The notes beneath the pieces were generated by a model, which ran no database searches, had not been told where the DNA came from, and worked only from the letters and a program-made list of their open reading frames with translations. A stretch of DNA of 64,000 nucleotides from Litsea cubeba (Eukaryota > Streptophyta > Magnoliopsida > Laurales > Lauraceae), in contig CM022950.1 of NCBI GenBank assembly GCA_012931725.1, forward strand, positions 60,499,418 to 60,563,417, given 5' to 3'. Shown here piece after piece: positions 1 through 10,439 of this stretch. How positions within the stretch are numbered: position 1 is the stretch's first letter; the number at the start of each line of letters is the position of its first letter. The translations under genes were made by a program, and so were the position numbers.

Positions 1-845
1 GATCATCCATGGGGGGACCATCCTCTGCACTGAGTTTACTATTTAATTCCATTGGCGTATCAACAGTATGAGCATCATCAAGTCTGGCGGAGGTGATCAA
101 ATCAGAAGCATATTTACGCTGATGTATCCGAATGCCCGACTTAGTACACGAAAACTCAAGCCCGAGAAAATATGTGAGAGGACCGAGATCCTTCATTTTA
201 AAGTGGCAAGTGAGATAATGCTTGAGATCCGTAATACCAGAAATATCATTGCCACTGATAATCATATCATCAACATAGACTAAAAGGAATGTGTAACCCT
301 TTGGTGTCCATCTAAGAAAGAGAGAACTATCAGAATGACTCTGACGAAACTCAGCTTGAAGAATAGCGGCTCGGAATTTATCAAACCAAGCCCTGGGAGC
401 CTGCTTAAGTCCATAAAGAGATTTGCGCAACTTGCAAACATGCTGAGGAGGATAAGCATAGCCAGGAGGAGGTTTTAAATAGACAGTCTCTTTCAAGTCG
501 CCATGAAGAAAAGCATTTTTGACATCCATCTGCCACAGAGGCCAATTGCGAGCTGCAGCTACACAAAGAAGAGTACGAACTGTGGTCATTTTAGCCACTG
601 GAGCAAATGTTTCTTCATAATCAATGCCATACTCCTGCTTGTAACCCTGTGCAACCAATCGTGCTTTGTAGCGATCCAGACTCCCATCAGAGTTAACCTT
701 GACAGAGGAGATCCACTTACTGCCAATGACAGAGGCTTTGTCAGGTGTCGGTACCAAGTCCCATGTATGGTTTGCCTTAAGAGCCAACAATTCCTCAGTC
801 ATAGCATCCTGCCAGTATGCAATCTTCGAAGCCTGTGAATAAGAG
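1..845 (-). pseudogene. copia reverse transcriptase domain of element 1 (partial at edge)
   Basis: The minus-strand frame from about 845 down to the window edge reads as the copia RT domain (RVT_2): SKWISSVKVNSDGSLDRYKA, then KARLVAQGYKQ, QMDVKNAFLHGDLKETVY, SLYGLKQAPRAWFDKF and the catalytic LLVYVDDMIISG box. The YVDD aspartates lie near 264-284. I see no stop in this stretch. It has no ATG of its own because it is an internal part of the gag-pol polyprotein. RNase H should follow to the left of the window. The enzyme would copy element RNA in virus-like particles, but the upstream breaks mean this copy cannot make it. Confidence 0.88.
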
Positions 846-1833
846 GTGGGTATAGGAGCACTATCCAAAGAAGTGAAAAGAGCAGGGAAGCCATATCTGT
901 CAGGAGCAACCGAAGGACGACTAGATCGTCGCAGGGGTTGGATATTAGTAGAGGAAGTATTAATACCTGAGGGTACAGGAAGGCAGCATGGGAATAGGAA
1001 CGGGAGAAGGAGGCCCCACAGGAGGAGTCTTGTTTCGCCGGACATAGACATTGGTAATTGGTGGTTTGAGAAGTAGTCACAGGGAAGTGTGGCAAATAAG
1101 AGACAGCAACAGGATGAGTTTGGAGACGCAAAGAAAAGAAGGGAATGTGTTCTAAAAAGATCACATTACGAGATATCCGCATGCGTTTCTCAGAGGGATC
1201 ATAACATAGAAATCCCTTGTGTTCAGAACTGTAACCTAGGAAGAGACATTTGGCAGCCTGGGGTGACAACTTAGTGCGCTCTGTAGGTGGAAGATGGACA
1301 AAGCATAAACAACCAAAAACACGCAAGTGAGAATATGAAGGTTTATGGCTAAAAAGAGCTTCATATGGAGTAATTTTTCCTAGAACGGAGCTAGGATGAC
1401 GATTGATGAGATACACAGCGGTATGAGCAGCATCACACCAAAATGTGGGAGGAACTAAGGATTCAAGAAGGAGAGTACGAACAGTTGCAAGAATATGCAT
1501 GTTCTTTCTCTCAGCAACACCATTTTGTTGTGGAGTATGTGGGCATGATTTTTGGTGAATAATGCCTTTAGCAGAAAGGAAGGTAGAAAATTCATGGGAC
1601 ATGTATTCTCCGCCGGAGTCAGACCTGAGAATTTTGATATCTTTTTTAAATTGTGTGTGAACCATATTATAAAACTTTTGGAAAAGAGAAAAGACCTCAG
1701 ATTTGAAGCGCATGAAATAAATCCATGTGAATCGAGAATGATCATCAATAAAAGTCACATAATACTTAAAACCTGTCCTACTTAATGTGGGTGCAATCCC
1801 CCACACATCAGTGTGAATGATATCAAAAGAAGA
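799..1833 (-). pseudogene. copia integrase domain of element 1
   Basis: Minus-strand frame following an in-frame TAA (1834-1836). It starts in the conserved HTDVWG region and shows the integrase core: YYVTFIDDHSRFTWIYF (first Asp), LRSDSGGEY (second Asp) and HTPQQNGVAERKN (catalytic Glu), then the GKITPYEALF and HLRVFGCLCF motifs typical of copia integrases. The last ~90 residues (about 800-1080) lose similarity because the linker to RT has shifted frame. Integrase inserts the cDNA copy into the genome. The stop before it and the shift after it make it non-functional here. Confidence 0.85.
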
Positions 1834-2526
1834 TTACGCACGGGAATAATGAATGGGAAATGGTAAAATATGACTTTTACTTAAACAACATGTAGCACAC
1901 TTAGATTGAAGAAAAGAGGACATCATTTTATTATCAACAGTGGAATCTAAACAGCCAATTTTAAACAAAGAAAATAAATAAGCATTGTTCACATGACCAA
2001 GACGACTATGCCAGATAGTCCACAAGTTATTAAAATGAGAAGAAGAAGAAGAAAAGAGGGAATGATGTCCAATGTCCAGCAGAAACAGTCGACCATGTTT
2101 ACTCCCCGTCACGATCACCTTCCCAGTGTGCCGCTCCTGTATGACACAACCAGTGGAAGAAAATTTAATATGGTACCCATCATCAATCAGTTGGCCTACA
2201 GAAAGTAAATTTGCTGATAACTTGGGAACAAAGTACACATTGGAAAGGTGGAGGGATTGTCCAGAGACACTAGATAAAGTAATGGTACCAATTCCCGAAA
2301 TGAGTAATTGGTCGCCATTAGCAGTAGTTATTTTGTCTTTGCCAATATAAGGGTGCGAAGCTGTAAAGCTATGTTCCACAGAAGTCATGTGGTTTGAGGC
2401 CCCTGAATCTAGAAACCAGGTGGATGGGGTAATGGAAGGATGACCTAGAGATTGAAGAATGAAAAGCAGGAAATGCAAGAGGAGAAGGAGTTTGGTACCG
2501 ACCACCAGAAAAACCCATGGATGCAT
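1834..2526 (-). pseudogene. copia protease and GAG-pre-integrase region of element 1
   Basis: The frame shows the aspartic protease signature TWFLDSGASNHMT with the catalytic DSG, then LSNVYFVPKLSANLLSVGQL, which is typical of copia protease. Next comes the GAG-pre-integrase/integrase zinc region (TIWHSRLGHVNNAYL ... SKCATCCLSKSH) with the HH-CC ligands. It ends at TAA (1834-1836) in frame with integrase, so a single nonsense change separates them. Its first ~40 residues overlap the upstream gag frame in another phase, which marks a frameshift near 2400-2500. Confidence 0.85.
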
Positions 2527-2767
2527 ATGCAGAAGTCACCGTGCTCTGAATCAGGTCTTGAATCTGGGCTGGAGTCATGGATACAGTCCCGGAAGAAGTG
2601 TTGCCTGTGTCAGGGAGAGGTGCTTGAACTTGGAACGCAGCAGGAGTATGTTGTCTGGATGCAGTGGGAGGATGTTGCTTTTGCTGGGGTCCATTCTTCC
2701 TTTGTAAACTACGACAATCATCAATGAGATGACCAGAGCGTTTGCAATATCTGCAAATCAATTTCTT
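2369..2767 (-). pseudogene. gag C-terminal part with second zinc knuckle, element 1
   Basis: In phase with the gag frame but after an in-frame TGA. It reads KKLICRYCKRSGHLIDDC, a second CCHC knuckle of the form C-x2-C-x4-H-x4-C. A Gln/Pro/Ser-rich linker and SMTPAQIQDLIQSTVTSAYA follow; this is the usual low-complexity bridge between copia nucleocapsid and protease. The frame then drifts out of the protease frame near 2400. Confidence 0.75.
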
Positions 2768-3502
2768 TCAACAGTTCTTGGCTAGATGACCAAAGCCTTT
2801 GCATTCATAGCATTGAGTAGGCTTCTGATTGGGGGCTGCTAGAAGAGCAGTCTCAGCCTGAAGAGGAGCCTTTGGGTCTTCAAGGATAACACGCTGAGAG
2901 TTAAGGCGAAGTTCTTCTCTAAGGACTTCTTGGAAGCATGTGTCCAGATTGGCTGTGACTTCTCTATTCATAAGAGCTGAACGGACAGATTCGAATTTTG
3001 GTCTGAGATTCATAAGAAACTGACTAATGTGAGTTTCCTCTTGTAATTTAAGTGCCTCAGTCAGAAACCCAACAGATACGGACTGGATTATCATAGCATC
3101 CCTCTTAGTCCATAATGTGAGAAATTCATTGTAGTATTCTTGCACAGTTTTATCACCTTGACTGAATTTCGCAATTTCACTATCGAGTTGAAATTTGCGA
3201 GCTTTATTGGTTTGATGATAAACATTCTTTAGATGACCCCACATATCAGAGGCAGCAGCATATGCTTGAAGAGCAATGGCAAGAGAAGGATCAATGGAGT
3301 TAAGAATCCAAGTGATAACCTTAGCATTTTCTTTAGACCAGGTAGCTAAAGCTTTGGTGTCAGTAGTTGTAGTAGGTTTAGTTATCGAGCCGTCAAGATA
3401 ACCAAACAATCCTTGGCCTTCAACGAAATTCTTCAGATGAAATGACCAAGCCATGTAATTATTTCCATTGAATTTAATGGGAATAACATCATACTTGTCC
3501 AT
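2768..3502 (-). pseudogene. copia gag (capsid/nucleocapsid) of element 1
   Basis: The start ATG at 3502 gives MDKYDVIPIKFNGNNYMAW, the conserved N terminus of copia gag, in preference to an upstream hydrophobic extension that looks like read-through of the leader. The UBN2-like gag domain follows (KARKFQLDSEIAKFSQGDKT, QFLMNLRPKFESVRSALM), and the frame ends with the zinc knuckle CYECKGFGHLAKNC directly before TGA. Gag forms the particle and its zinc knuckle binds element RNA. About 244 codons remain before the stop. The stop between two knuckles is odd for a family that usually has one long gag-pol frame. Confidence 0.85.
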
Positions 3503-4224
3503 ATTAAAGAAGCGGCAGCAAAATGAAACAGCAGCAAACAACCAAGGATAGAAAACAACTACAGAATAGCAAGATGCACACAGAAATGAAATGAGGAAAT
3601 AGATAAGCAGCAAGAGAGGATAGTTGCTAATACAGCACAGAAGAGCACACACAGCCAGCTATCAGCACAAAATCCAGCACAGAAGAGCAACAGCACAGAA
3701 GAATCCAGCACAGACAGCAAGCCCGCAGCATAAAATGCTCAAAATCCAGCACAGACAGCCCCCAGGCGACCTAGATGCTGATGGCAGATGAGGTACGTGG
3801 ACCCCACAATATGATCTATGCACAGATCAGATAGAAAAGATTGGAAGAATATCAAAAGTCCTACCTCCAGTCCAAGTTTGATGAAGATCGGACACAGATC
3901 CACAATATTGGACGGTTGTGATGAAAACAATCTTGTAAAAAAATATCAAAACCGACAAAGGAAGAAGGGATAAAAAATACCTCAAATGAAGAAGAAAAAT
4001 TCCATAAAAATCCTTAAAATGGTCCTGATGACTGGTCGATCACTTCTGAGGAGTTTTCTTGCAGTTGATCCGGGGTGGGCCACTGACTGATCTGGTGGGC
4101 CACTGATGGATTAGACAGTTTCTCTTGACAGAAAAGAAATTCACACCAGGGAGACTAAATGGATCAAAGAATGAAGAAGATTAATCAATGGTGATTGATC
4201 AATGATGATAGATCATAGCCTCGA

Positions 4225-4236
4225 GCTCTGATACCA
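4225..4236 (-). promoter_or_regulatory. primer binding site (initiator Met-tRNA) of copia element 1
   Basis: The minus strand reads TGGTATCAGAGC directly inside the LTR end, the standard plant copia minus-strand primer site complementary to the 3' end of initiator Met-tRNA. Confidence 0.92.
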
Positions 4237-4554
4237 TGAAATGATATGTAAAGATAGGAAGAAGAATAAACCAAAGGTGGAGAGAAACCGATACCTCAAT
4301 GAGAGGCTCGTATGAGATTTTATAATTACACAATACCCAAATCAAGGGTAATCTAATCAATATACAATCCCTAATCAAGGGTAATCAAATCAATTTACAA
4401 CCTTCATCAAGGATAATCAAATCAATCTATAAATCTATACAAGGAAATAAATAAATAAGAGATAACTCAAGATACAGTTATATACAAGCTCTGACGGGCC
4501 TTGGGCTGGGCCTAGTGGGCCTAAGTCACATTATTTTCTATACTTAAGTCCTCA
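4237..4554 (-). repeat. 5' LTR of copia element 1 with three internal ~35-bp repeats
   Basis: Begins TGAAATGATATG at the primer-site boundary. The outer end is a CA dinucleotide at about 4530 or 4554; without the second LTR I cannot choose. Three tandem copies of a ~35-bp unit containing ATCAAGGGTAATCAAATCAA lie at about 4331-4430. The LTR supplies promoter and polyadenylation signals for the element. Confidence 0.75.
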
Positions 4555-4561
4555 CTTCTTT

Positions 4562-4945
4562 GCCTTTCTTCTGAATTTCTGCTGACCCGCCCTTCTCATG
4601 CGTCCTTGAAATTGAAACTCAGCAAGATCCCAATTTGGAGCATTTGGATATGCAAATTCAATTAGCCGTTTCACCTCCGCCGGGGACCACGGTTCGTGGA
4701 TGGCCACAGCTCCATATAGAACTGGTAACGGAGGAGCGGCAGCAAGAGCGGGTGCAACAGGAGCAGGAGCAACGGCGACAGGAGTGGCGGTGGTGGATGC
4801 ATCATCAGGAGCAGCGTTTAGATTAAAGGGAAGCGCGACAGCGGCAACAGGAACAGCGGGTGCATCATCAGGAGTAGCGTTCAGATCAAAGGGAAGAGCG
4901 GCGGCAACAGGAGCAGCGGGTGCATCATCAGGAGCAACGGTTGCT
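4562..4945 (-). pseudogene. mirror copy of the SANT/Myb-like segment
   Basis: Reading the minus strand from ~4945 to 4562 gives Ala/Pro-rich repeats, then LPVLYGAVAIHEPWSPAEVK, RLIEFAYPNAPNWDLAEFQF and QGRMRRAGQQKFRRKAKK. It matches the plus-strand copy with a few substitutions (Thr/Lys to Met/Arg, Cys to Gly). I see no independent start. It is the left arm of the inverted duplication and shares its centre with the right copy. Confidence 0.6.
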
Positions 4946-5527
4946 CCTATTTCCGCCGTCGTTGCTCCTAATGATGCACCCGCTGCTCCTGTTGCCGCCG
5001 CCGCGCTTCTTTTTTATCTGAACGCTGCTCCTGATGATGCACCCGCTGCTCCTGTTGCCGCCGCCACGGCTCCTATTTCCGCCGGCGTTGCTCCTGATGA
5101 TGCACCCGCTACTCCTGTTGCCGCCGCCGCGCTTCCCTTTGATCTGAACGCTGCTCATGATGATGCACCCGTTGCTCCTGTTGTCGCCGCCGCGTTTCCC
5201 TTTGATCTGAACGCTGCTCATGATGATGCACCCGTTGCTTCTGTTGTCGCCGCCGCGCTTCCCTTTGATCTGAACGCCGCTCCTGATGATGCACCCGCCG
5301 CCACCGCCGCCGCTCCTGTCGCCGTTGCTCCCGCTCCTGCTGCCGCTCCCCCACTACCAGTTCTATATGGAGCTGAGGCCATCCACGAACCCTGGTCCCT
5401 AGCGAAGGTGGAATGGCTAATTGAATTTGCATATCCAAATGCTCCAAATTGGGATCTTGCTGAGTTTCAATTTCAAGGACGCACGAAAAGGGCGTGTCAG
5501 CAGAAATTCAGAAGAGAGGCAAAATAA
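4700..5527 (+). CDS. Ala/Pro-rich repeat protein with C-terminal SANT/Myb-like segment (hypothetical, perhaps not expressed)
   Basis: Open frame of 275 codons from ATG 4700 to TAA 5525-5527. Residues ~1-80 are a low-complexity Gly/Ala/Thr stretch made by reading the inverted copy of the repeats. Residues ~80-210 are about five imperfect 21-residue units of the form APDDAPAAPVAAAALPFDLN. The C terminus (~225-275) reads HEPWSLAKVEWLIEFAYPNA ... NWDLAEFQFQGRTKRACQQK, with Trp spacing and a GRT-x2-ACQ-x-K helix resembling SANT/Myb-like DNA-binding domains. The real coding part is likely only repeats plus SANT segment; the start is arbitrary and lies inside the inverted arm. Probably a captured or duplicated gene fragment rather than a working gene. 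Confidence 0.4.
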   Translation: MATAPYRTGNGGAAARAGATGAGATATGVAVVDASSGAAFRLKGSATAATGTAGASSGVAFRSKGRAAATGAAGASSGATVAPISAVVAPNDAPAAPVAAAALLFYLNAAPDDAPAAPVAAATAPISAGVAPDDAPATPVAAAALPFDLNAAHDDAPVAPVVAAAFPFDLNAAHDDAPVASVVAAALPFDLNAAPDDAPAATAAAPVAVAPAPAAAPPLPVLYGAEAIHEPWSLAKVEWLIEFAYPNAPNWDLAEFQFQGRTKRACQQKFRREAK

Positions 5528-8500
5528 ACTACTCTAATTCCTTAGGGCTCCTAGTCTCTGCAGCAAATATTGAACCCACGCTGTCTCACACCCTCATGCA
5601 TTCTGGTCCTCATCAATATCGTTCTCAGGTTTCACATCTTTATCTGGGAAAAAGGGGTCATGGAATTAATGAGTAACAAGAAACTCAATAGATTAACACA
5701 CTTATTATAATGCCACATGCATGCAAAAATATGAATAAAAATAGGTAATTGAGGCCAAGGTTAGTCATGAATGCATGATTGTGCATACAGAGAATTCAAT
5801 CCATCTAGAATAAATCATATGATAAGGAATAAAGCAGTAAATCAAGGCATATAAATCAAAGTGGCAATCCACATGAGCTGAACGCTGGCCTAGTACATAG
5901 CTGAGCTAACTAGAGCTTGAGTCTTCGAAGGTGACTACATAATCTCAATGTTAGTGGGCACCTACAATACTGACCACCTAAAGGCCCGTATGGAAGCTCG
6001 TACACAAAGGTACCAACATTACTCAAAATCCGAAGATGCCTACAGAATAATATGCTAGACTGCAGCTAGATAATTAATCTCGCATGAGCCCCCACACTAG
6101 TAGGTGTCCCACTGGTGACAAGTTTTAAACAGCTTGGTGGTGCCAATGTTTTAATGAGTCAGAGATCATAATTTAGGATCATAAATCATGTCACGAGTCG
6201 TGTAATAGGAATATCAAACAGTATTAATAGGTATATTTAACATAGATAGCATTTAAGGCATGACTCTGCATACAAGGAAAGAGTATTAGCTTGTTCTTAC
6301 ATAAGTAATCCTGTGGAGAATATGGAATTACATATAAATACGTGGTATGGATCTTAGAGGTTGCTAGAATAGGAATTAGCATCATTAAAAAATCTGAATT
6401 AGGTAGATTTACTAGATTGTGTCACACATGCAAAAGAGTCAAATGTACTAAAACAAAAGTAGTATAGTACCCTACTGACGAGTAGCTTGTAATAGGGCTT
6501 GCACTCCATTCAGCCATGCAGCCAGCTGGTAGGATACCACCTGTTACACATTTCTGGGTGCACAAGTCTTATTTATATAATTGAACCCCAAATCCTAACT
6601 GCTGAACGGAGGTATTATGTGACTAGGGTTTTGGTCAATGGTCAGTACTAATCCAACCATTGGTAGGATCCATACACCATTCGACTAGATGAGACTTGTA
6701 CATTGTTAAATGTGACATGTACCCATCCGTTAAGGACCCTTTTATGTTTAACAGACCAATTACTTTCCCTTGTCACGTTGACTCTTCAAGCATAGCCAAA
6801 CCAAGTATATGTGGATCCAGAGGGTATCCTCATCCAACTAGCCCCTTGTTCTAAAACTCTACAACAGTCCACAATTTAAAGTTTGGCACGCAAGTAATGA
6901 CTGTTCTCCGAATTGTTACACCTTTTAGAACCCTCTTTGAGCCCAGCATTAAATTGATGATTTTAGTGGTATCTAAAGGATGCGACATCACAACTTTAAA
7001 CACATGCACTATGTAGATCATGTTGTCATCATCGAGTAGCATCCATTAAATTGGATTCACCAAAACGATTGGACTCTGGGAAGCCCCAATGTTTGAATAC
7101 CCCAAAAGCACACACTCCATTATGCCTAAGGCCAAACTTGGTTCAGCCCCTATAGGGTTTGGCCAGCAGGGATCTCCTTTGGGAGCCCTGTGGCCCAGCC
7201 CTAATAACCCAATTCTTATATATTATTCGGGTCTTTCCGCATCATGTAGCGCGTTGATTTTTGAGATGTTTCCTCCAATAGGACTTCAATACAAGAGAAG
7301 ATCAAACCTTAAACTACAACCAACACATACCATCAGATTTAAACATGATAAAATTGAACTCAGAACATCAAGGATTAATGGGCTAGGTTTAGAACATGAT
7401 AAAAGGAGAAGGACCTAATATAGAATAACCTGAAACCACAACCCATTATGAACAGGGACCTAAGGACCGTGGAACAGGGTCCTATAGGGTTCGGCCAACG
7501 AGAAAACCCATGGGACCCCCATGGTCAGCACTATACCCCCTAATTTTACTTCTTGAAATTTAAGGTTCCTCCCTCCATCACACCATGCGATCTCATGATG
7601 TTTCCTACATGTAGATTAAGAATCATGACCAACCGTGGCAACCAGATTTAAACATGTCTGATTATTAGGTTTTTATTGTCTAAGAACATCAAATTATATA
7701 GAACTCATCAAAAGAACAAAAACCCTAATAGGTAGTAGAGAATTTTCTCAAAACCCAGCCCTGGATGTAAGGAGGCCAAGAATCCGCAATGGAAGGTCTC
7801 CCATGGTGGTCGGCCAGGTGGATTCCACCATAGGTACCCACGGCCTTCTGGATTCACCCTTTTCCCCACTTTTCTCAATGGTTGGATGCTTTTCCCGTAT
7901 TACAATTAGGGTTTGAGGAGATTTCTACAAGTATCCTAATTCCAAAACATGATTAGGGCTTCGAAGAATCAAGAAAAATCATGCATGTGTAGATTAAGTT
8001 CGTTTCCCACCTCTTGTAAGTGCTAAGAGTTTCTTCTAGTCAATTTTGCATCAATCCAAGCACCCCTAGCTTCCTTCCCTGTACTGTTACTATCTCCTTC
8101 TCTAAAATTCTTATTGTCTTCTAGTTGCCTTTAGGTTTAGGGTTTTTAAGAGAGCAAGAGGGGGAATGGAGAGGGATCCTGCGTTGCTTCGAGTGGGAGA
8201 TAGGGTTGTTGAGGGGCAGGTCGTATGGTGTTTATAAAAGTCAGGTTTTGGATTCCTCTAATACAACCTCAGGTTGAATATCTTCTTAAGGAAAGTCTTC
8301 TCTCAACCTCTTAAGGAAAGTCTTCTCTCTACCTATGGGAAGGCTACAGCTCTTATTTGGGCCCATTGCTAATTTTTTGAATGAGCCAAAAGATTTTAAA
8401 GTGGTGTTACAACCACTTTCTGGTTTTGGTCAACCCACTAGTTCTACGATGCTTTCTAATTTAACTCCCACAGCAACCAGCCTTCCCAAACCAATCCCAT

Positions 8501-9190
8501 TAGTGTTTCTAACCCCCACCCCCCGGTTTTGGTCAACCCACTAGTTCTACGATGCTTTCTAATTTAACTCCCACAGCAACCAGCCTTCCCAAACCAATCC
8601 CCATTAGTGTTTCTAACCCCCCCCCCCCCCCCCCCACCCCCACACACACACACACACACAACATAAAAAAGAAAATGAAAAAAAAAAAAAAAGAAGACTC
8701 GACACAGCCATAAGTGGGCCCCACATTAAATATATTAACTACTTTTACCATTTTGATAAATAGTAGTTCTAGTAGGATCATTGCGGCAAAGTCTCGGATG
8801 CCATACATGATAACGTAGGTTCGAGACTTGTGAGCAGCGATCTTGTGCAATATTGCCAAAGGTTAGGTCTGTCTCTATTTTGGACCCTCCCAGTCCCAAG
8901 ACCTTGCTTTGGCGGGACCCACATGGGGTAATGACCATTTAGTAGATCTACTCAGTACTCACGCCCTATCATTAGTTAATAAATTTTGTTTGTGGCTTAA
9001 TTACTTTAATTAGAACCTACATACTCTAGCTGAATTTCCTTACGATATTTTAGCAAAAATTCAGAAAATTATTTTAATGAAATTAAATATTCTATTTTAC
9101 TAGTTTCCGGGGTTGGGTCCTTACATACCCCAACATAGTTAAGCTTTTTTACAACAACATGCCATCGGTTTATCGAAGTTTACCATTTTC
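5528..9190 (+). repeat. dispersed repeat R1, copy A (unclassified)
   Basis: No convincing coding frame. Parts recur elsewhere: ~6350-7400 recurs directly at 9224-10434 (copy B); ~5528-6590 recurs reversed at 39095-40620; ~7740-9115 recurs reversed at 32270-35625, interrupted by insertions. Shared landmarks include TAGAGGTTGCTAGAATAGGA and GGATCCATACACCATTCGAC. The unit is ~3.6 kb. It has no protein domain I recognise, so it could be a long LTR or a non-autonomous element. Copy A lacks ~140 bp near 6504 that copies B and D retain. Confidence 0.75.
8428..8694. repeat. 98-bp tandem duplication plus poly-C, (CA)n and poly-A tracts in R1 copy A
   Basis: The segment starting TGGTTTTGGTCAACCCACTA repeats in tandem at ~8430-8522 and ~8525-8617. 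A run of ~20 C, then (CA)n, then an A-rich run follow at ~8618-8694. The reversed R1 copy at 34855 shows only one copy of the unit, so the duplication is local to copy A. Confidence 0.85.
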
Positions 9191-9223
9191 CCTTAAATTA
9201 GGCAATAATGCTCAACATGTTAG

Positions 9224-10434
9224 AGGTTGCTAGAATAGGAATCTAGCATCATTAAAAAAATCTGAATTAGGTAGATTTACTAGATTGTGTCACACATGCA
9301 AAAGAGTCTATGTACTAAAACAAAAGTAGTATAGTACCCTACCGATGAGTATCTTGTAATAGGGATGCAATCCAACATTACTTCTCACTCAGGTTTCATC
9401 ATCTCAAAGCTATAAATTAGGTTCCACCAGAGGTGCTCGGACAAGCATTCGGATTTGGCCAACATGATTATTTTATGTTTAGTTCAGACCCCTTTAATCC
9501 AGTCCATGGTGAGTGCTTGCACTCCATTCAGCCATTTGGGTCTTACATGCAGCCGGCTGGTAGGATACCACCGGTTACACATTTCCGGGTACACAGCAGT
9601 CTTATTTATATAATTTAACCCCAAATCCAAACTGCTGAGTGGAGGTATTATGTGACTAGGGTTTGGTCAATACTAATCCAACCATTGGTAGGATCCATAC
9701 ACCATTCGACTAGATGAGACTTGTACATTGTTAAATGTTACATGTACCCATCCGTTAAGGACCCTTTCATGTTTAACAGACCAATTACTGTCCCTTTTCA
9801 CGTCGACTCTTCAAGCATAGCCAAACCAAGTATATGTGGATCCAGAGGGTAGATCCTCATCCAACCAGCCCCTTGTTCTAAAACTCTACAACAGTCCACA
9901 ATTTAAAGTTGGGCTCGCAAGTAATGACTGTTCTTAGAATTGTTACACCTTTTAGAACCCTCTTTGAGGGTCAGCATTAAATTGATGATTTCTAGTGATA
10001 TCTAAAGAATGCAACATCACAACTTTAAACACATGCACTATGTAGATCATGTTGTCATCATTAAGCAGCATCCACTAAATTGGATTCACCAAAACGACTG
10101 GACTATGGGATGCCCCTATGTTTAAATACGCCAAAATCACACACCATATTATGCCTAAGGCCAAACGTGGTTCAGCCCCTATAGGGTTTGGCCAGCAGGG
10201 ATCTCATTAGGGAACCCTGTGGCCCAGCCCTAATAGCCCAATTCTTATATATTATTCTGATTTGGGTCTTTCCACATCATGTAGCGCGTTGATTTTCGAG
10301 ATGTTTCCTCCAATAGGGACTTCAATACAAGAGAAGATCAAACCTTAAACTACAACCTACATCTACCATCTGATTTAAACATGATAAAATTGAACTCAGA
10401 ACATCAAGGATTACTGGGCTAGGTTTAGAACATG
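9224..10434 (+). repeat. dispersed repeat R1, copy B
   Basis: Direct copy of ~6350-7400, starting at the TTAGAGGTTGCTAGAATAGG landmark and ending abruptly after GGGCTAGGTTTAGAACATG. It keeps ~140 bp around 9370-9515 that copy A has lost. A 61-codon frame at 9433-9618 is a by-product of the repeat, since the same DNA is at 39100-39290 reversed. Copies A and B, in tandem and ~1.8 kb apart, could be flanking repeats of one element or a segmental duplication. Confidence 0.75.
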
Positions 10435-10439
10435 TTTCC

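Larger units (their letters stand above)
1..4554 (-). mobile_element. Ty1/copia retrotransposon 1, decayed, cut by left window edge
   Basis: On the minus strand the order is LTR, primer binding site, gag, protease, integrase, reverse transcriptase, which is the diagnostic Ty1/copia order. RNase H and the 3' LTR lie outside the window. The coding region is broken by in-frame stops after the first zinc knuckle (TGA, 2768-2770) and before integrase (TAA, 1834-1836) and by frameshifts near 2400-2500 and in the integrase-RT linker, so it is a dead copy although most catalytic motifs are readable. The right boundary is uncertain (4530 or 4554). Confidence 0.93.
4556..5527. repeat. inverted duplication of an Ala-rich/SANT-like gene fragment
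   Basis: Arms at about 4556-4740 and 5350-5527 are near-perfect reverse complements of each other over ~170 bp (for example CAAATGCTCCAAATTGGGAT on both strands). Between them lie 63-bp tandem units, inverted in the left third (4750-4945) relative to the rest. The whole ~970 bp can fold into one long hairpin. Each arm encodes the same SANT/Myb-like segment reading outward. It abuts copia element 1 on the left and repeat R1 on the right. Confidence 0.85.

Noticed and set aside
4928..5447. Minus-strand Arg/Gln-rich frames opposite the Ala/Pro repeats
   Set aside because: They are antisense shadows of GC-rich trinucleotide repeats; the plus-strand reading has the SANT-like motif.
9433..9618. 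61-codon frame with apparent similarity to a minus-strand frame at 38925-39251
   Set aside because: The similarity is simply repeat R1 in two orientations; the 38925-39251 frame is a chance fusion of R1 with the LINE endonuclease.
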